From assembly GCA_046331665.1 (NCBI GenBank), contig JAXLQK010000026.1:22754-86753 (forward strand): a stretch of 64,000 nt of DNA. Reading direction: 5' to 3'. The notes under the pieces were generated by a model. It saw nothing but the letters and a program-made list of their open reading frames with translations, was not told the origin of the DNA and did not search any database. The stretch comes from CAWBAT01 sp046331665. GTDB lineage: Bacteria > Acidobacteriota > Terriglobia > Versatilivoradales > Versatilivoraceae. Shown here piece after piece: positions 46,391-55,418 of the stretch. The translations under genes and the position numbers were made by a program. Every line of letters starts with the position of its first letter. The stretch's first letter is position 1.

Positions 46391-47318
46391 TCAAAGTCGA
46401 ACTCCGACCTCAAAGCATCTTTTCAATCGCGCTTTGATCACTGATTCTTCTTGAAAATTTACAAAGTGATCACGAAACATTCCTAGCTTATCAACCAGGA
46501 ACAAGGTCGTAGAAGAGTTGGATGCCGCCATAGTTGGATTGAATTTTCGGGGCTGAGAGAATGGCCACTGGAAATTGACATGGTGGGTGCTGCAGATAGG
46601 AACTTCGCTCTGAATCATCGTAATCCAGCTCCAAGACGTGGTCTTTACTGAATCCCACAATCTTGAAATTCTGATTCTGGAATCGCTTCTGAAGGGAAAC
46701 GAGAATGGAGTGGATTCTTCCGCATGGCGGACAATGGGTAAACCAAAATAGATCAGAAGGCTTTCCGCAAGTTCACCAGCTGATGGCGCCTCCGGAAAGA
46801 AGCTGTGCCCTAAAGGAGGAGCCATCTTCCCTTCCCAGCCTGCGATACTACGCTCGATTACCTTGTTAAACCGGGGATCTGACTGGATTTTCTCCATATC
46901 GATGCTGACAATCTCTCCAGTTTGAGCGTTGCGTTTCATGAATTTGGGAACGCGGGGGTCAGGCCCGCGATTGTCAAAATGTCAGCCTCCCCGGAACCTT
47001 TAAACCAAAACTGCTGGGAAAGCTCGTCCAGTGTCGGAGGGCGGTGGCTATTTCGATAGTATTGAGAGACAAAGAGGGGAATCTGAAGAAGATATTGTAA
47101 AGACGATCAATGACCTTTCGCTCCGCTGGCGACGTAAATACCTCGTTGTACAATTTGGAAACGATGACGGGCTCACCGCTTTGAACCACGTTTCTAAGTT
47201 GTTTTACTACCCTGGCTTCGACATCCGAACCCTCCGAGAAAGAATTGAAATCAAGGCCCGACAAGAGAATAAACAAGGAGAAGAATAAGAAGGATTTTCT
47301 CAAGGAAAAGAATTTCAT
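46391..47318 (-). pseudogene. Disrupted secreted protein of unknown family
   Basis: From an ATG at 47318 a signal peptide (SFLFFSLFILLSGLDF) is followed by RVVKQLRNVVQSGEPVIVSKLYNEVF. Near 47080 the sense shifts frame to PLFVSQYYRNSHRPPTLDELSQQF, then returns near 46990 to GEADIL, and again shifts to DPRVPKFMKRNAQTGEIVSID. The remainder is open to 46391 but reads poorly. Sequences before and after each jump fit one another, so this is a decayed gene rather than two small ones. I do not recognise the family. Confidence 0.65.
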
Positions 47319-47445
47319 CGGAACCACCCTGACCTCAAACTTGGCTTCAAACTGATTTATACTAGCATTATCCGGGCAATCTAAACGAGGTTTGGGAACC
47401 GGGGATTTCATTGGGTAGAGCATAACAAGACAGAAGAGGGAGAGC

Positions 47446-47829
47446 ATGGAAGAAGATCTGCATCCCCAAGAATTCTACACGGGTTTGGAGCTATTTAATC
47501 GCGGCTTTTACTACGAGTGTCATGATCTTTGGGAAGAGATTTGGGGCGAGGCCAAGGGGAAGAATAAGATTTTCTATCAGGCCCTGATAATGTCTGCGGT
47601 GTCCCTCTACCACTTTGGGAATGAGAATCTGGCGGGCGCTTTAAGCTGTTATGGAAAAGCCTTAAACCAATTTGCCAAATTGCCGGAGAAATTTCTGCGG
47701 TTGGATATCAAAGAATTCGTCGGACAATTGTCTGAATTTTACCATGGGGTGTCCTTGACTGACACCATCCTGGACGAGCAGATCCTGAAAAAATCACGTC
47801 CAAAGATCAGCCTGGAAGGTCTACCTTAG
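47446..47829 (+). CDS. DUF309 domain protein
   Basis: 127 residues. The DUF309 signature is seen in GLELFNRGFYYECHDLWEEIWGE (residues of about 12-35 in short form), followed by KIFYQALIMSAVSLYHF and a second helix pair with LSCYGKALNQFAKLP. The family is all-helical and of unknown function. The ATG at 47446 has GAGGGAGAG upstream. It diverges from the decayed gene and converges on mqnE. Confidence 0.85.
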   Translation: MEEDLHPQEFYTGLELFNRGFYYECHDLWEEIWGEAKGKNKIFYQALIMSAVSLYHFGNENLAGALSCYGKALNQFAKLPEKFLRLDIKEFVGQLSEFYHGVSLTDTILDEQILKKSRPKISLEGLP

Positions 47830-47903
47830 AGAAGTAGTCAGAGTGAATACGGAGATGGAATGCTCGCCAGAGGATACTGGAATGGACTGAAGGCGAAATG
47901 TCG

Positions 47904-49025
47904 TCAGGCGGCAACCAGCCGATGCACCGGCCGGTAGAGGGTATCCCGCTCGACAGGGTCCCGGCCAGCTTCGCGGATCAAGTGCTCAATCTCTAGGCGC
48001 GTCATTCCCAACGGAGTTTGGGCTCCCGCCATATGAACAATTTTTTCTTCGACGACTGTACCATCCAAATCGTCTGCGCCAAAATTCAGGCCCAGTTGGG
48101 CAGTTTTAGCTCCAATCATGATCCAATAGGCTTTGATGTGCGCAAAATTATCCAACATCAGTCGAGAGACGGCAATTGTCCTTAAATCCAGCATGGCAGT
48201 TGGTGCTGGCAAATCGCTGAGCTGGGTATGGGCAGGATGAAAAGCCAGCGGAATGAAACATTGGAACCCCCCCGTCTGTGCCTGCAACTCTCTCAGCCGG
48301 ATCAGGTGGTCAACCCTTTCCTCCACGGTCTCCACATGCCCGTAGAGCATCGTCGCGTTCGAACGAAGCCCCGCTTCGTGAACTTTTCGGGCGATTTCCA
48401 GCCACCGTTCGGCAGAGACCTTGTGGTCGCAAATGATCTCACGAGCTCTCTCCGCAAAAATCTCGGCGCCACCTCCGGGGCAACTGTCCATGCCGGCTTC
48501 CTTCAAAGCCTGGATAGTTTCCTCGATCGATAGCTTCGCCCGGCGGGCCAAAAAGTCAATCTCCACCATCGTAAAGGCTTTAAGGTGGACGTTGGGGAGT
48601 CGCTCCTTCAAGCCGCGCAGGAGATCGGTAAAATATTGGAGTTGAAGATAGGGGTGCAGGCCTCCCACGATGTGGATCTCGGTGACCGCTTCGGTATACC
48701 CTTCCTGAGCATGCTGGAAGGCCTCTTCCAGGGACATGGTGTATCCGCCTTTGTTGGGTTTGCGGGCAAATCCACAAAACTTGCAGTCCACGACGCAAAC
48801 ATTGGTGGGATTCAAGTGGCGGTTGATATTAAAGTAGCCTACATTCCCATTCATTTTTTCCCGCACCCAATTGGCGAGCTTCCCAACCGTATGGATGTCG
48901 GGGGTGGTATAGAGGGCGACCCCGTCTTGAAAACTCAGGGATTTGCCCTCAAACACCTTTTCAGCAATCGCCGCCAGTTCAGGACTGATGAACTTGCTTT
49001 CCAGAGAGTTTTTATCCATTCCCAT
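47904..49025 (-). CDS. mqnE: Aminofutalosine synthase, radical SAM
   Basis: Joins the enolpyruvyl benzoate product of MqnA to adenosine-derived carbon in the futalosine route to menaquinone. The ATG at 49025 gives 373 residues; the frame is open to 49121. The radical-SAM cluster cysteines are C77, C81 and C84 (CVVDCKFC). Other family segments are NINRHLNPTN, EIHIVGGLHP, PGGGAEIF, SNATMLYGHVE and FIPLAFHP. The other mqn genes are absent from the window. MqnC is a close paralogue, but the motif order favours MqnE. Confidence 0.9.
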   Translation of the reverse strand: MGMDKNSLESKFISPELAAIAEKVFEGKSLSFQDGVALYTTPDIHTVGKLANWVREKMNGNVGYFNINRHLNPTNVCVVDCKFCGFARKPNKGGYTMSLEEAFQHAQEGYTEAVTEIHIVGGLHPYLQLQYFTDLLRGLKERLPNVHLKAFTMVEIDFLARRAKLSIEETIQALKEAGMDSCPGGGAEIFAERAREIICDHKVSAERWLEIARKVHEAGLRSNATMLYGHVETVEERVDHLIRLRELQAQTGGFQCFIPLAFHPAHTQLSDLPAPTAMLDLRTIAVSRLMLDNFAHIKAYWIMIGAKTAQLGLNFGADDLDGTVVEEKIVHMAGAQTPLGMTRLEIEHLIREAGRDPVERDTLYRPVHRLVAA

Positions 49026-49349
49026 TCCACCCGACCAGGGTTTTACCATGTCCGAAAACTCCCGCCATCTTAGCCTAAGCGGCGGAAGAGTGTCAAACCC
49101 GCGATACAGGCGGTTTCTCATTGCAAACCGGCGACTGTCCCGCTATTGTTGGCGCTGAGCCTGCCGTGTGTCAGAGAACGAGATGGATGCATTCGATGTT
49201 CAGGGGGTGCAGTCCGTAATTCCTCCCGCAATGGAACAAGGTTGCAGGCTGGTAATATTCCGAAGTCGGAGTGGGATAAAATGGCCTGGCACGAAGCAGC
49301 CCGGAAATGAAAGATGCCACTACCAAAGGTTTGAAAAACGAGGATTGCA

Positions 49350-50195
49350 TTGCTAGAAGAGAACTTCGAGTTGAGGCATATGGACCGGTTGGCTGTGCCT
49401 TGCACGTTGCGACTGCCGTCCAGCAAAGGAAAGTTTCGGCTGGTAGTCGTCGGTCACGGCTTCCTGGGGTTTAAAGATTGGGGATTTCTTCCTCATCTTT
49501 GCCATCAACTCACCCTCTCTGGATTTGCCACACTCTGCTTTACTCATGCCTTGGCCGGCATCCGTGAAAACCCTCATGAGTTGACCGACCTCAATGCCCT
49601 TTCCAGCAATTCAACGACCCAAGAATTAAAAGACTGGGAATTGGTCTTGGACGCAATCCTGTGCCAGCGTCTGCCGCTCTCCAATACCTTGCGCATCAAC
49701 GCCTTCGGCGTCATGGGGCACAGCCGTGGAGGCAGTTACGCTATTTTGATGGCCCGGCAAACACCGCAGATTCAATCGGTCGTCACCTGGGGGGGAATAT
49801 CGACTTTCCAGCGTTTTGATCGAGCCGCTCAAGCAAAATGGCGGGAACAGGGTCGCCTTGAAGTTGGACGAACTCCTTCGGGGAAACCCATCGAGATGCA
49901 CGTCAATGCATTGAATGCCTTGGAGCGCAACGAAGCCCGCCTGGATGTTATCCGGGCGGTTCGAGAGTTAACCATTCCCGTCCTGTTCCTTCATGGCCGG
50001 GAAGACAAGCGCGTCTGTTGGAAAGAGTCGCAAAAACTTTGGAATTGTTCCCTGCGGGATCTTACTGAATTTCAGCTGATTGAATTGGCGGGCCACACTT
50101 TCAGAACTCCCCATCCCTTTCAATCCCCTTCCCAGCCGTTAACCGAGGCCATTCGCCGCACTATCCGCTGGTTCGAACGGACTCTCCGCGAGTAG
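49350..50195 (+). CDS. Alpha/beta hydrolase
   Basis: 281 residues from a TTG at 49350 with GAGG upstream. The catalytic triad is visible: S125 in GHSRGGSY, D219 in FLHGREDKRV and H249 in LAGHTF. The oxyanion region is VVVGHGFLGFKDWGF. The fold is typical of dienelactone-hydrolase/peptidase-like cytoplasmic esterases; no signal peptide is present. The substrate cannot be inferred from its neighbours. It diverges from mqnE by 324 bases of region without another gene. Confidence 0.88.
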   Translation: MLEENFELRHMDRLAVPCTLRLPSSKGKFRLVVVGHGFLGFKDWGFLPHLCHQLTLSGFATLCFTHALAGIRENPHELTDLNALSSNSTTQELKDWELVLDAILCQRLPLSNTLRINAFGVMGHSRGGSYAILMARQTPQIQSVVTWGGISTFQRFDRAAQAKWREQGRLEVGRTPSGKPIEMHVNALNALERNEARLDVIRAVRELTIPVLFLHGREDKRVCWKESQKLWNCSLRDLTEFQLIELAGHTFRTPHPFQSPSQPLTEAIRRTIRWFERTLRE

Positions 50196-50239
50196 GATTT
50201 CAGGACAAAAACAGGCTCCCGACCTTGTCAAATCCAAAA

Positions 50240-51529
50240 CTACTCTTCGAAAACCCGCAGCAGGTCTGACGCCTTCACAACTCCGACAATCTTCCCGCCA
50301 TTTTGGGTCACAATGAGAAAATTCTTATCCCCGGCAAGCATCTTCTGGATGGCTTCAGACACGGAGGCCGTTTGATCCACGGTCATCACGCTCGTCTCCA
50401 TGATTTCAGACACCCGGCGGCTTAAGCGGGCCGCAATCGGCAATGACGCCACATGCGCTTCGGCGGCCTCGAAGTTCAGGAAGCGGTGGTTGATATAGGA
50501 AAAAAATTCGGTAGTTGAGATCTTCGATTTCCAGATCACCATCGGCATGAGTGGCCGTCCTTCGATGAAGGCCATATAGCAATCCAACAGAGTCTGTTTG
50601 GTCTTCTTGTCGATGGAAAGCAAGTAGCGCAGCGAGCTGTCGGGGACGATATCCACTTTCTTTTCGGGGATCGTGCTCAGATAGATGAGTCGATGAACGT
50701 CCTCCATACTGGTGTTCAACCCTTTGAACTCCTGTCCAATCCGGTGAGAGAGCTGGTTATCCTGATCCGAGTAGCGCGGTACGAATTTCTCCAGAGTATC
50801 AATCGCGTCAGCCAGAAAGACACCCAAGGCAACATCCCGATCAAAAAGCATCCCGGCGCTGACGATGGCGGCATCGTCCGAATGTCCGGGCCCCAATCGA
50901 TCGCGGATATAAAAGTAACGGATGAATTCGGATTCCTGAAAGTGACATTTCTCCGGAGGTACAATCATCCCGACACTCTTGTAACTTTCAATAGCATCGG
51001 CATGGGGGTCGTGGGCAAGTTTCTCGCCATCCAGATTGAGATGACGCATGAGGCGCAGGTCCACAAAATGACAACTGCCGCCGCCGATCTTGATGTTGTA
51101 TTCCTTCTCAACATCTCCGCGAATTTCGCTATCGTCCCTCAGGCCTCCCAGGTAAAGGCCTTTCAGGATCGATTCCGGCTTGACTGTCAGATTCTTGAAT
51201 CGACCGGCCCTGAGGAGCAGCTGCCCGTCGCCGTTTGCCAAACGTGGCGAAGCCTTTCCTTCCATGGCGAGCTCTGCGTAGTGGACAATTTCGTCGATCA
51301 AGGTCTGCCGATAAGCTTTCACCTTTTCTGGATCCAGGCGAAGCGCCGTGACGATATCCGAAATGGTGATGTTCACAAAACGGCGTTTGTTAAACATGCT
51401 GGCGCCGTTATGCGCATGCCCCTCAATCGATTGCATAAGAATGGCATCTTCGGCTTCCTTGGAGACATCCAATTCCGAAGTTTTGGAAAGATGCTCAAAA
51501 TCCTGCTGCACGAGCTCTTCAAAATCCAT
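50240..51529 (-). CDS. Uncharacterised protein with C-terminal CBS domain
   Basis: 429 residues. The last 65 or so (SEIMETSVMTVDQTASVSEAIQKML, FLIVTQNGGKIVGVVKASDLL in short form) form a single CBS domain that may bind adenine nucleotides or pair as a dimer. The first 360 residues are not recognised; conserved-looking parts are SIEGHAHNGASMFNKRRFVNI, GGGSCHFVDLRLMRHLNLDGE and GPGHSDDAAIVSAGMLFDRD, with His/Asp groups that could bind metal. No membrane segment is seen. It sits on the same strand as rlmN, 50 bases downstream. Confidence 0.75.
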   Translation of the reverse strand: MDFEELVQQDFEHLSKTSELDVSKEAEDAILMQSIEGHAHNGASMFNKRRFVNITISDIVTALRLDPEKVKAYRQTLIDEIVHYAELAMEGKASPRLANGDGQLLLRAGRFKNLTVKPESILKGLYLGGLRDDSEIRGDVEKEYNIKIGGGSCHFVDLRLMRHLNLDGEKLAHDPHADAIESYKSVGMIVPPEKCHFQESEFIRYFYIRDRLGPGHSDDAAIVSAGMLFDRDVALGVFLADAIDTLEKFVPRYSDQDNQLSHRIGQEFKGLNTSMEDVHRLIYLSTIPEKKVDIVPDSSLRYLLSIDKKTKQTLLDCYMAFIEGRPLMPMVIWKSKISTTEFFSYINHRFLNFEAAEAHVASLPIAARLSRRVSEIMETSVMTVDQTASVSEAIQKMLAGDKNFLIVTQNGGKIVGVVKASDLLRVFEE

Positions 51530-51579
51530 TTGTGGTGACCCCCGGTCAATAGGGTTTCATCGTAATAACGAAAAAAGAC

Positions 51580-52659
51580 TCAAGAGTGAGCTTCAGCCAT
51601 TCGACTTTCGGCCCGGTGCAATTGCCCGCAGGCGGCAAAGATGTCGGCGCCTCGCGGGCGGCGGATGAAGGCAGCCACACCTTTCGACACCAGAATCTCC
51701 TGGAACCGACTGATCCGTCCCGGAGAGGAAGAGCGAAGCACCGATTCTTTGCCCAGATTCAAAGGCAACAAATTCACTTTGGACGGAATGTTGGAAAGTA
51801 ATTTCGCCAGGCGCCGGGCATCTTCGTCGGTATCATTTTCCCCGTCGATCAAGACGTATTCGAAGGTGATGCGCTGTCGGGGCCGCAGTGGAAATTTCGC
51901 ACACACCGCCATTAACTCTTCAATTGGATACTTGCGGTTGACGGGCATCAACCGATTTCTCACCGTATCCGTCGTTGCCGACAGGGAGATGGCCAGGTTC
52001 GGCAGCACAGGCACTTTTGCCAATTCGAGAAGTTTCGGAACCAAACCGACCGTCGACAAGGTAATGTGCCGGGGAGAGATCGAGAGGCCGCTTTCGTCCG
52101 CCATTAAGGTCAGGGCCTTGCTCACGTTTTCCAAATTGAGGAGTGGCTCTCCCATGCCCATCAGAACAATATTCAGGGTCTTCATGTTTTCTTCTCTCTC
52201 CGACTCCCCTTGATCTTTCAGAATGGAGAGAATTTGGCCGACAATCTCGCCCGCCGTCAAGTTTCTCGTGAATCCGATTAAGGCTGTCAAACAAAACCTG
52301 CAATCCATTGGGCATCCGACCTGAGTAGACAAGCAAAGCGTGTCTCGCCTCGGTTCCGGGATGAACACCGATTCGATTTTTTGCCCATCGCCTAATCGAA
52401 AGAGGTATTTTGTTGTTCTATCTGTAGAGCGTTGGCGGGTGTCTGCAAGAGGAACGGTAACCGTTGCGATTTGTGACAAGCGTTGCCGGAGGAGAAGAGG
52501 GAGTCCATGAATCTCGCTAAACCCAAACCGGCGCCGACAATAGATAGACTCGTAGATCTGGTCGCCGTGAAAGGGCTTTTCACCAAGCGACGCCAGGTAG
52601 TCACGCAACTCTTTCCTGGTCAGTCCCAATAATTCCTTCGCGCCGCTCGCTTCTCGCAC
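51580..52659 (-). CDS. rlmN: 23S rRNA (adenine-C2)-methyltransferase / tRNA methyltransferase
   Basis: Radical-SAM methyl synthase that methylates A2503 of 23S rRNA and A37 of some tRNAs. The 359 residues have the cluster cysteines C116, C120 and C123 (VGCPMDCRFC), the mechanistic C344 near the end (ADIFAACGQL) and GMGEPLLNLENV. RlmN is distinguished from Cfr by its N-terminus (KELRDYLASLGEKPFHGDQIY in short form). The start is a GTG at 52659 with only a weak ribosome site. Confidence 0.95.
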   Translation of the reverse strand: MREASGAKELLGLTRKELRDYLASLGEKPFHGDQIYESIYCRRRFGFSEIHGLPLLLRQRLSQIATVTVPLADTRQRSTDRTTKYLFRLGDGQKIESVFIPEPRRDTLCLSTQVGCPMDCRFCLTALIGFTRNLTAGEIVGQILSILKDQGESEREENMKTLNIVLMGMGEPLLNLENVSKALTLMADESGLSISPRHITLSTVGLVPKLLELAKVPVLPNLAISLSATTDTVRNRLMPVNRKYPIEELMAVCAKFPLRPRQRITFEYVLIDGENDTDEDARRLAKLLSNIPSKVNLLPLNLGKESVLRSSSPGRISRFQEILVSKGVAAFIRRPRGADIFAACGQLHRAESRMAEAHS

Positions 52660-53145
52660 AAAGCTAATTAATTCAACAAGTTAAGAATTTACTCCAGATC
52701 GTTTCAGAGCTAACACATCCCACAAGTTCATTTATCATAACAAAAGATTCTGCCTGATTGCAGAGGGATTCTTTTTTTCCTGGTGATCGACGGCTTGGTT
52801 CGGAAGCTGAATGTCCCTGAAAATGGGGCTCACCCGACAGAGAAAAGAGTGCAGACAAATAGTTTAACCTTTTATTATCAACAGGTTAAGAAACTATCGA
52901 CCAGGATGGTGGCTATTTGTTTGTCTCGTGACCGTTGGGGCCTCCCCAATAAGTCATTGACTCTATTGACCCATTCAAAGCAAGTGGCTGAGATGCCTCC
53001 ATTGGAGGTTGAAATAGCCCTATCGATATGTTACTTTGGCTGTGAAGCTGGACTGGTAGCCTTTCTCAGGCGGATCCCCACGCTGCTCAGTTTTCTCAAT
53101 TCTCGAGCCACCGAAGTTTCAAACTCCTTTTAGGAAATCCTAGGC
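52660..53145. other. 486-base region without a clear gene, with a small inverted repeat
   Basis: The only open frame (52783-53133) reads as non-family text and lacks a ribosome site, so I leave it out. A perfect 7-bp inverted repeat, TTAACCT (52864-52870) and AGGTTAA (52883-52889), has a 12-base centre and could be a regulator site for either divergent gene. The region separates rlmN (minus) from the M16 peptidase (plus), so it should hold both promoters; none was convincing. Confidence 0.4.
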
Positions 53146-54414
53146 ATGATTAACGTCAAGAAAGAAGTGTTTGAAAATGGGCTAACGGTGATCACCGAAC
53201 AGATGCCTCATGTGCGTTCCATTTCCATGGGAATCTGGCTCAAGATCGGGTCTCGCAGTGAGACACCTGAAGTCAACGGGGTTGCTCATTTTATCGAACA
53301 CCTTCTATTCAAGGGTACAACTCACCGCACTGCCGAAGACATTGCTCGTCAAGTGGATTCCATTGGCGGGCATCTTGACGCGTTTACTGCCAAGGAGACC
53401 ATTTGCTACAGCACGAAGGTATTGGATGAGCATTTGGCAGTCGCATTCGATATTCTCTCCGACTTATTGCTCAATCCGAAATTTGATCGGGAGGAGATGG
53501 AAAAAGAGCGTGGCGTCATCCTGGAAGAAATCAAGATGGTCGAAGACACTCCTGACGATCTCGTCCATGAGATTTTCATGCAGAATTTCTGGAAAGATCA
53601 ACCTTTGGGCCGTCCCATTCTTGGCACCAAACAAACGATTGGCCGGTTGGATCGGGAGCGCGTGCTGGAGTTTTTCAACAAGTTTTATATTCCGGGCGAC
53701 ATCCTGGTCGCGGCGGCAGGAAATCTTGACCATGCTCGCGTCGTCGAGCTCGTCTACCAGAAGTTTGGCGGGGTTGCGGCACGAGGCAATGGCCACATCG
53801 ATGCTCCGGCACACACGCACAGCCGGATCACCTTGCGCAGCAAGAAAGATCTCGAACAGGTTCACATTTGCCTGGGGGTTCCCTCTTATCCCCTCTCCCA
53901 CAAGGATCGTTACGGCTGCTATATCCTGAACACGATTTTGGGCGGGGGCATGAGTTCAAGGCTCTTTCAGAATATTCGCGAAAAGCAAGGGCTCGTGTAC
54001 GCCATTTTTTCGGGCCTTAACCCTTATCGAGACACCGGCTGTCTTTCGGTGTATGCCGGAACCTCGATGGAGAGTGCGGACAAGGTCATTGACTCCATCG
54101 TTGCCGAATTTCGAGCTTTGAAGAAATTTCCCGTGGAGGGAGAGGAACTGCGGCGGGCAAAAGATTATTTGAAGGGCAGTTTGATGCTCGGACTGGAATC
54201 CACCTCCAGCCGGATGTCGAATCTGGCAAGACAGGAAATGTATTTCGGTAAGACGATCACGCTGGATGAAATGATCAGCCAAATCGAACTCGTCACCCCC
54301 CAGGATGTTCAAGGCCTTGCCACAACCTTCTTCGACACCAAAACCACCGCATTGACGGTTCTTGGGAACCTCAATGGTTTTAAGATCACGCGCGACCGCC
54401 TGGATTGCAACTGA
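53146..54414 (+). CDS. M16 family zinc peptidase
   Basis: 422 residues with the inverted zinc motif HFIEH (residues 48-52) and the third ligand Glu in VILEEIKMVEDTPDD. The pattern GVAHFIEHLLFKGT and the C-terminal ILGGGMSSRLFQNIREKQGLVY (in short form) mark the YmxG/PqqL-like processing-peptidase group. No signal peptide is seen, so it is probably cytoplasmic. The ATG at 53146 has AGGAAA upstream. It opens the plus-strand run that leads into purine genes. Confidence 0.94.
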   Translation: MINVKKEVFENGLTVITEQMPHVRSISMGIWLKIGSRSETPEVNGVAHFIEHLLFKGTTHRTAEDIARQVDSIGGHLDAFTAKETICYSTKVLDEHLAVAFDILSDLLLNPKFDREEMEKERGVILEEIKMVEDTPDDLVHEIFMQNFWKDQPLGRPILGTKQTIGRLDRERVLEFFNKFYIPGDILVAAAGNLDHARVVELVYQKFGGVAARGNGHIDAPAHTHSRITLRSKKDLEQVHICLGVPSYPLSHKDRYGCYILNTILGGGMSSRLFQNIREKQGLVYAIFSGLNPYRDTGCLSVYAGTSMESADKVIDSIVAEFRALKKFPVEGEELRRAKDYLKGSLMLGLESTSSRMSNLARQEMYFGKTITLDEMISQIELVTPQDVQGLATTFFDTKTTALTVLGNLNGFKITRDRLDCN

Positions 54415-54629
54415 CACCCATCTCATTTTGCATGGGGACATCATCCCTTCTCATTTTTTCTTTTCTGACGCTCCCAATGAACTTTCGCAGCTGCCGAAAG
54501 AAGGAGCAGGTTGCGCGTGCGTGAATTGGATTGACAGCTCGTTCGTAGTAGCTAAGAATTTCTTTTCCATGGGTTGTTCTGGGGAACCCGAATCAGTTTC
54601 AACGGATGTGAATTCAATGTGGAGTTGCG

Positions 54630-55406
54630 GTGGCCATTAAAATTTCGGTATTAGCAAGTAGCAGCTCTGGCAACTGCACGTTCATTGCAACTTCTCGCGT
54701 GAGGATTCTTCTCGACGCGGGGATCAGTCCCACCCAAATCCGCAAGCGCTTGCATTCCATCGGCGAATCCCTGGATCAGTTGGACGCCGTCGTGGTCTCC
54801 CATGAACATACCGACCACGTCAACGGCCTAACGTCACTTCTCAACAAAAAAAACATCCCCGTCTATATTGCCCGAGACACGCTTGAAGCCATTTCGCCGC
54901 GGGTGATCTGTGAGCGTGTGGAATTCATCAAAGCCGGTCAGGACTTCTGGATTCAGGACCTTTCCATTCATGCCTTCTCCATCCCTCACGATGCCACTAA
55001 TCCGTTGGGATTTTGCTTCGAAGCCGAGGGGGTCCGTATTGGGCATGTAACAGACCTGGGCTATTTGACAGAGCTTGTCATACAACGCCTGAAGGGTTGC
55101 GATGCCATGGTTCTGGAATCCAACCACGATCTGGAGATGCTCAAGGTGGGGCCGTATCCCTGGCCGCTCAAACAGCGGATCATGAGTCGCCACGGACATT
55201 TGTCCAACGACGTGGTCGGACGTTTCCTTACCGGGGAGTTTGACGGCGCGGCGCGCCATATTGTGCTTGCCCATTTGAGCGAGAACAATAATCACCCTGA
55301 CATTGTGCGGATGGTGGCCGCTCAGGCACTCGAACCCCGGGGCTTTGACCTGGAAAACCTGCATGTGGCCAGCAAATCGGCGCCAAGCCCAATGATCTGT
55401 CTGTGA
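54630..55406 (+). CDS. MBL-fold metallohydrolase, YycJ/WalJ-like
   Basis: 258 residues from a GTG at 54630. The N-terminus ISVLASSSSGNCTFI and the zinc set VVSHEHTDHVNGL (HxHxDH), HDATNPLGF, GHVTDLG and NHDLEML match the YycJ group, which has been linked to DNA metabolism and cell-wall control in Firmicutes. Enzymatic role is not settled. It lies 12 bases ahead of purB and is probably cotranscribed with it. Confidence 0.88.
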   Translation: MAIKISVLASSSSGNCTFIATSRVRILLDAGISPTQIRKRLHSIGESLDQLDAVVVSHEHTDHVNGLTSLLNKKNIPVYIARDTLEAISPRVICERVEFIKAGQDFWIQDLSIHAFSIPHDATNPLGFCFEAEGVRIGHVTDLGYLTELVIQRLKGCDAMVLESNHDLEMLKVGPYPWPLKQRIMSRHGHLSNDVVGRFLTGEFDGAARHIVLAHLSENNNHPDIVRMVAAQALEPRGFDLENLHVASKSAPSPMICL

Positions 55407-55418
55407 AAGGATAATTCT

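Noticed and set aside
52783..53133. Plus-strand frame of 116 codons before the M16 peptidase
   Set aside because: No Shine-Dalgarno, no domain and low-complexity-like text; treated as intergenic.
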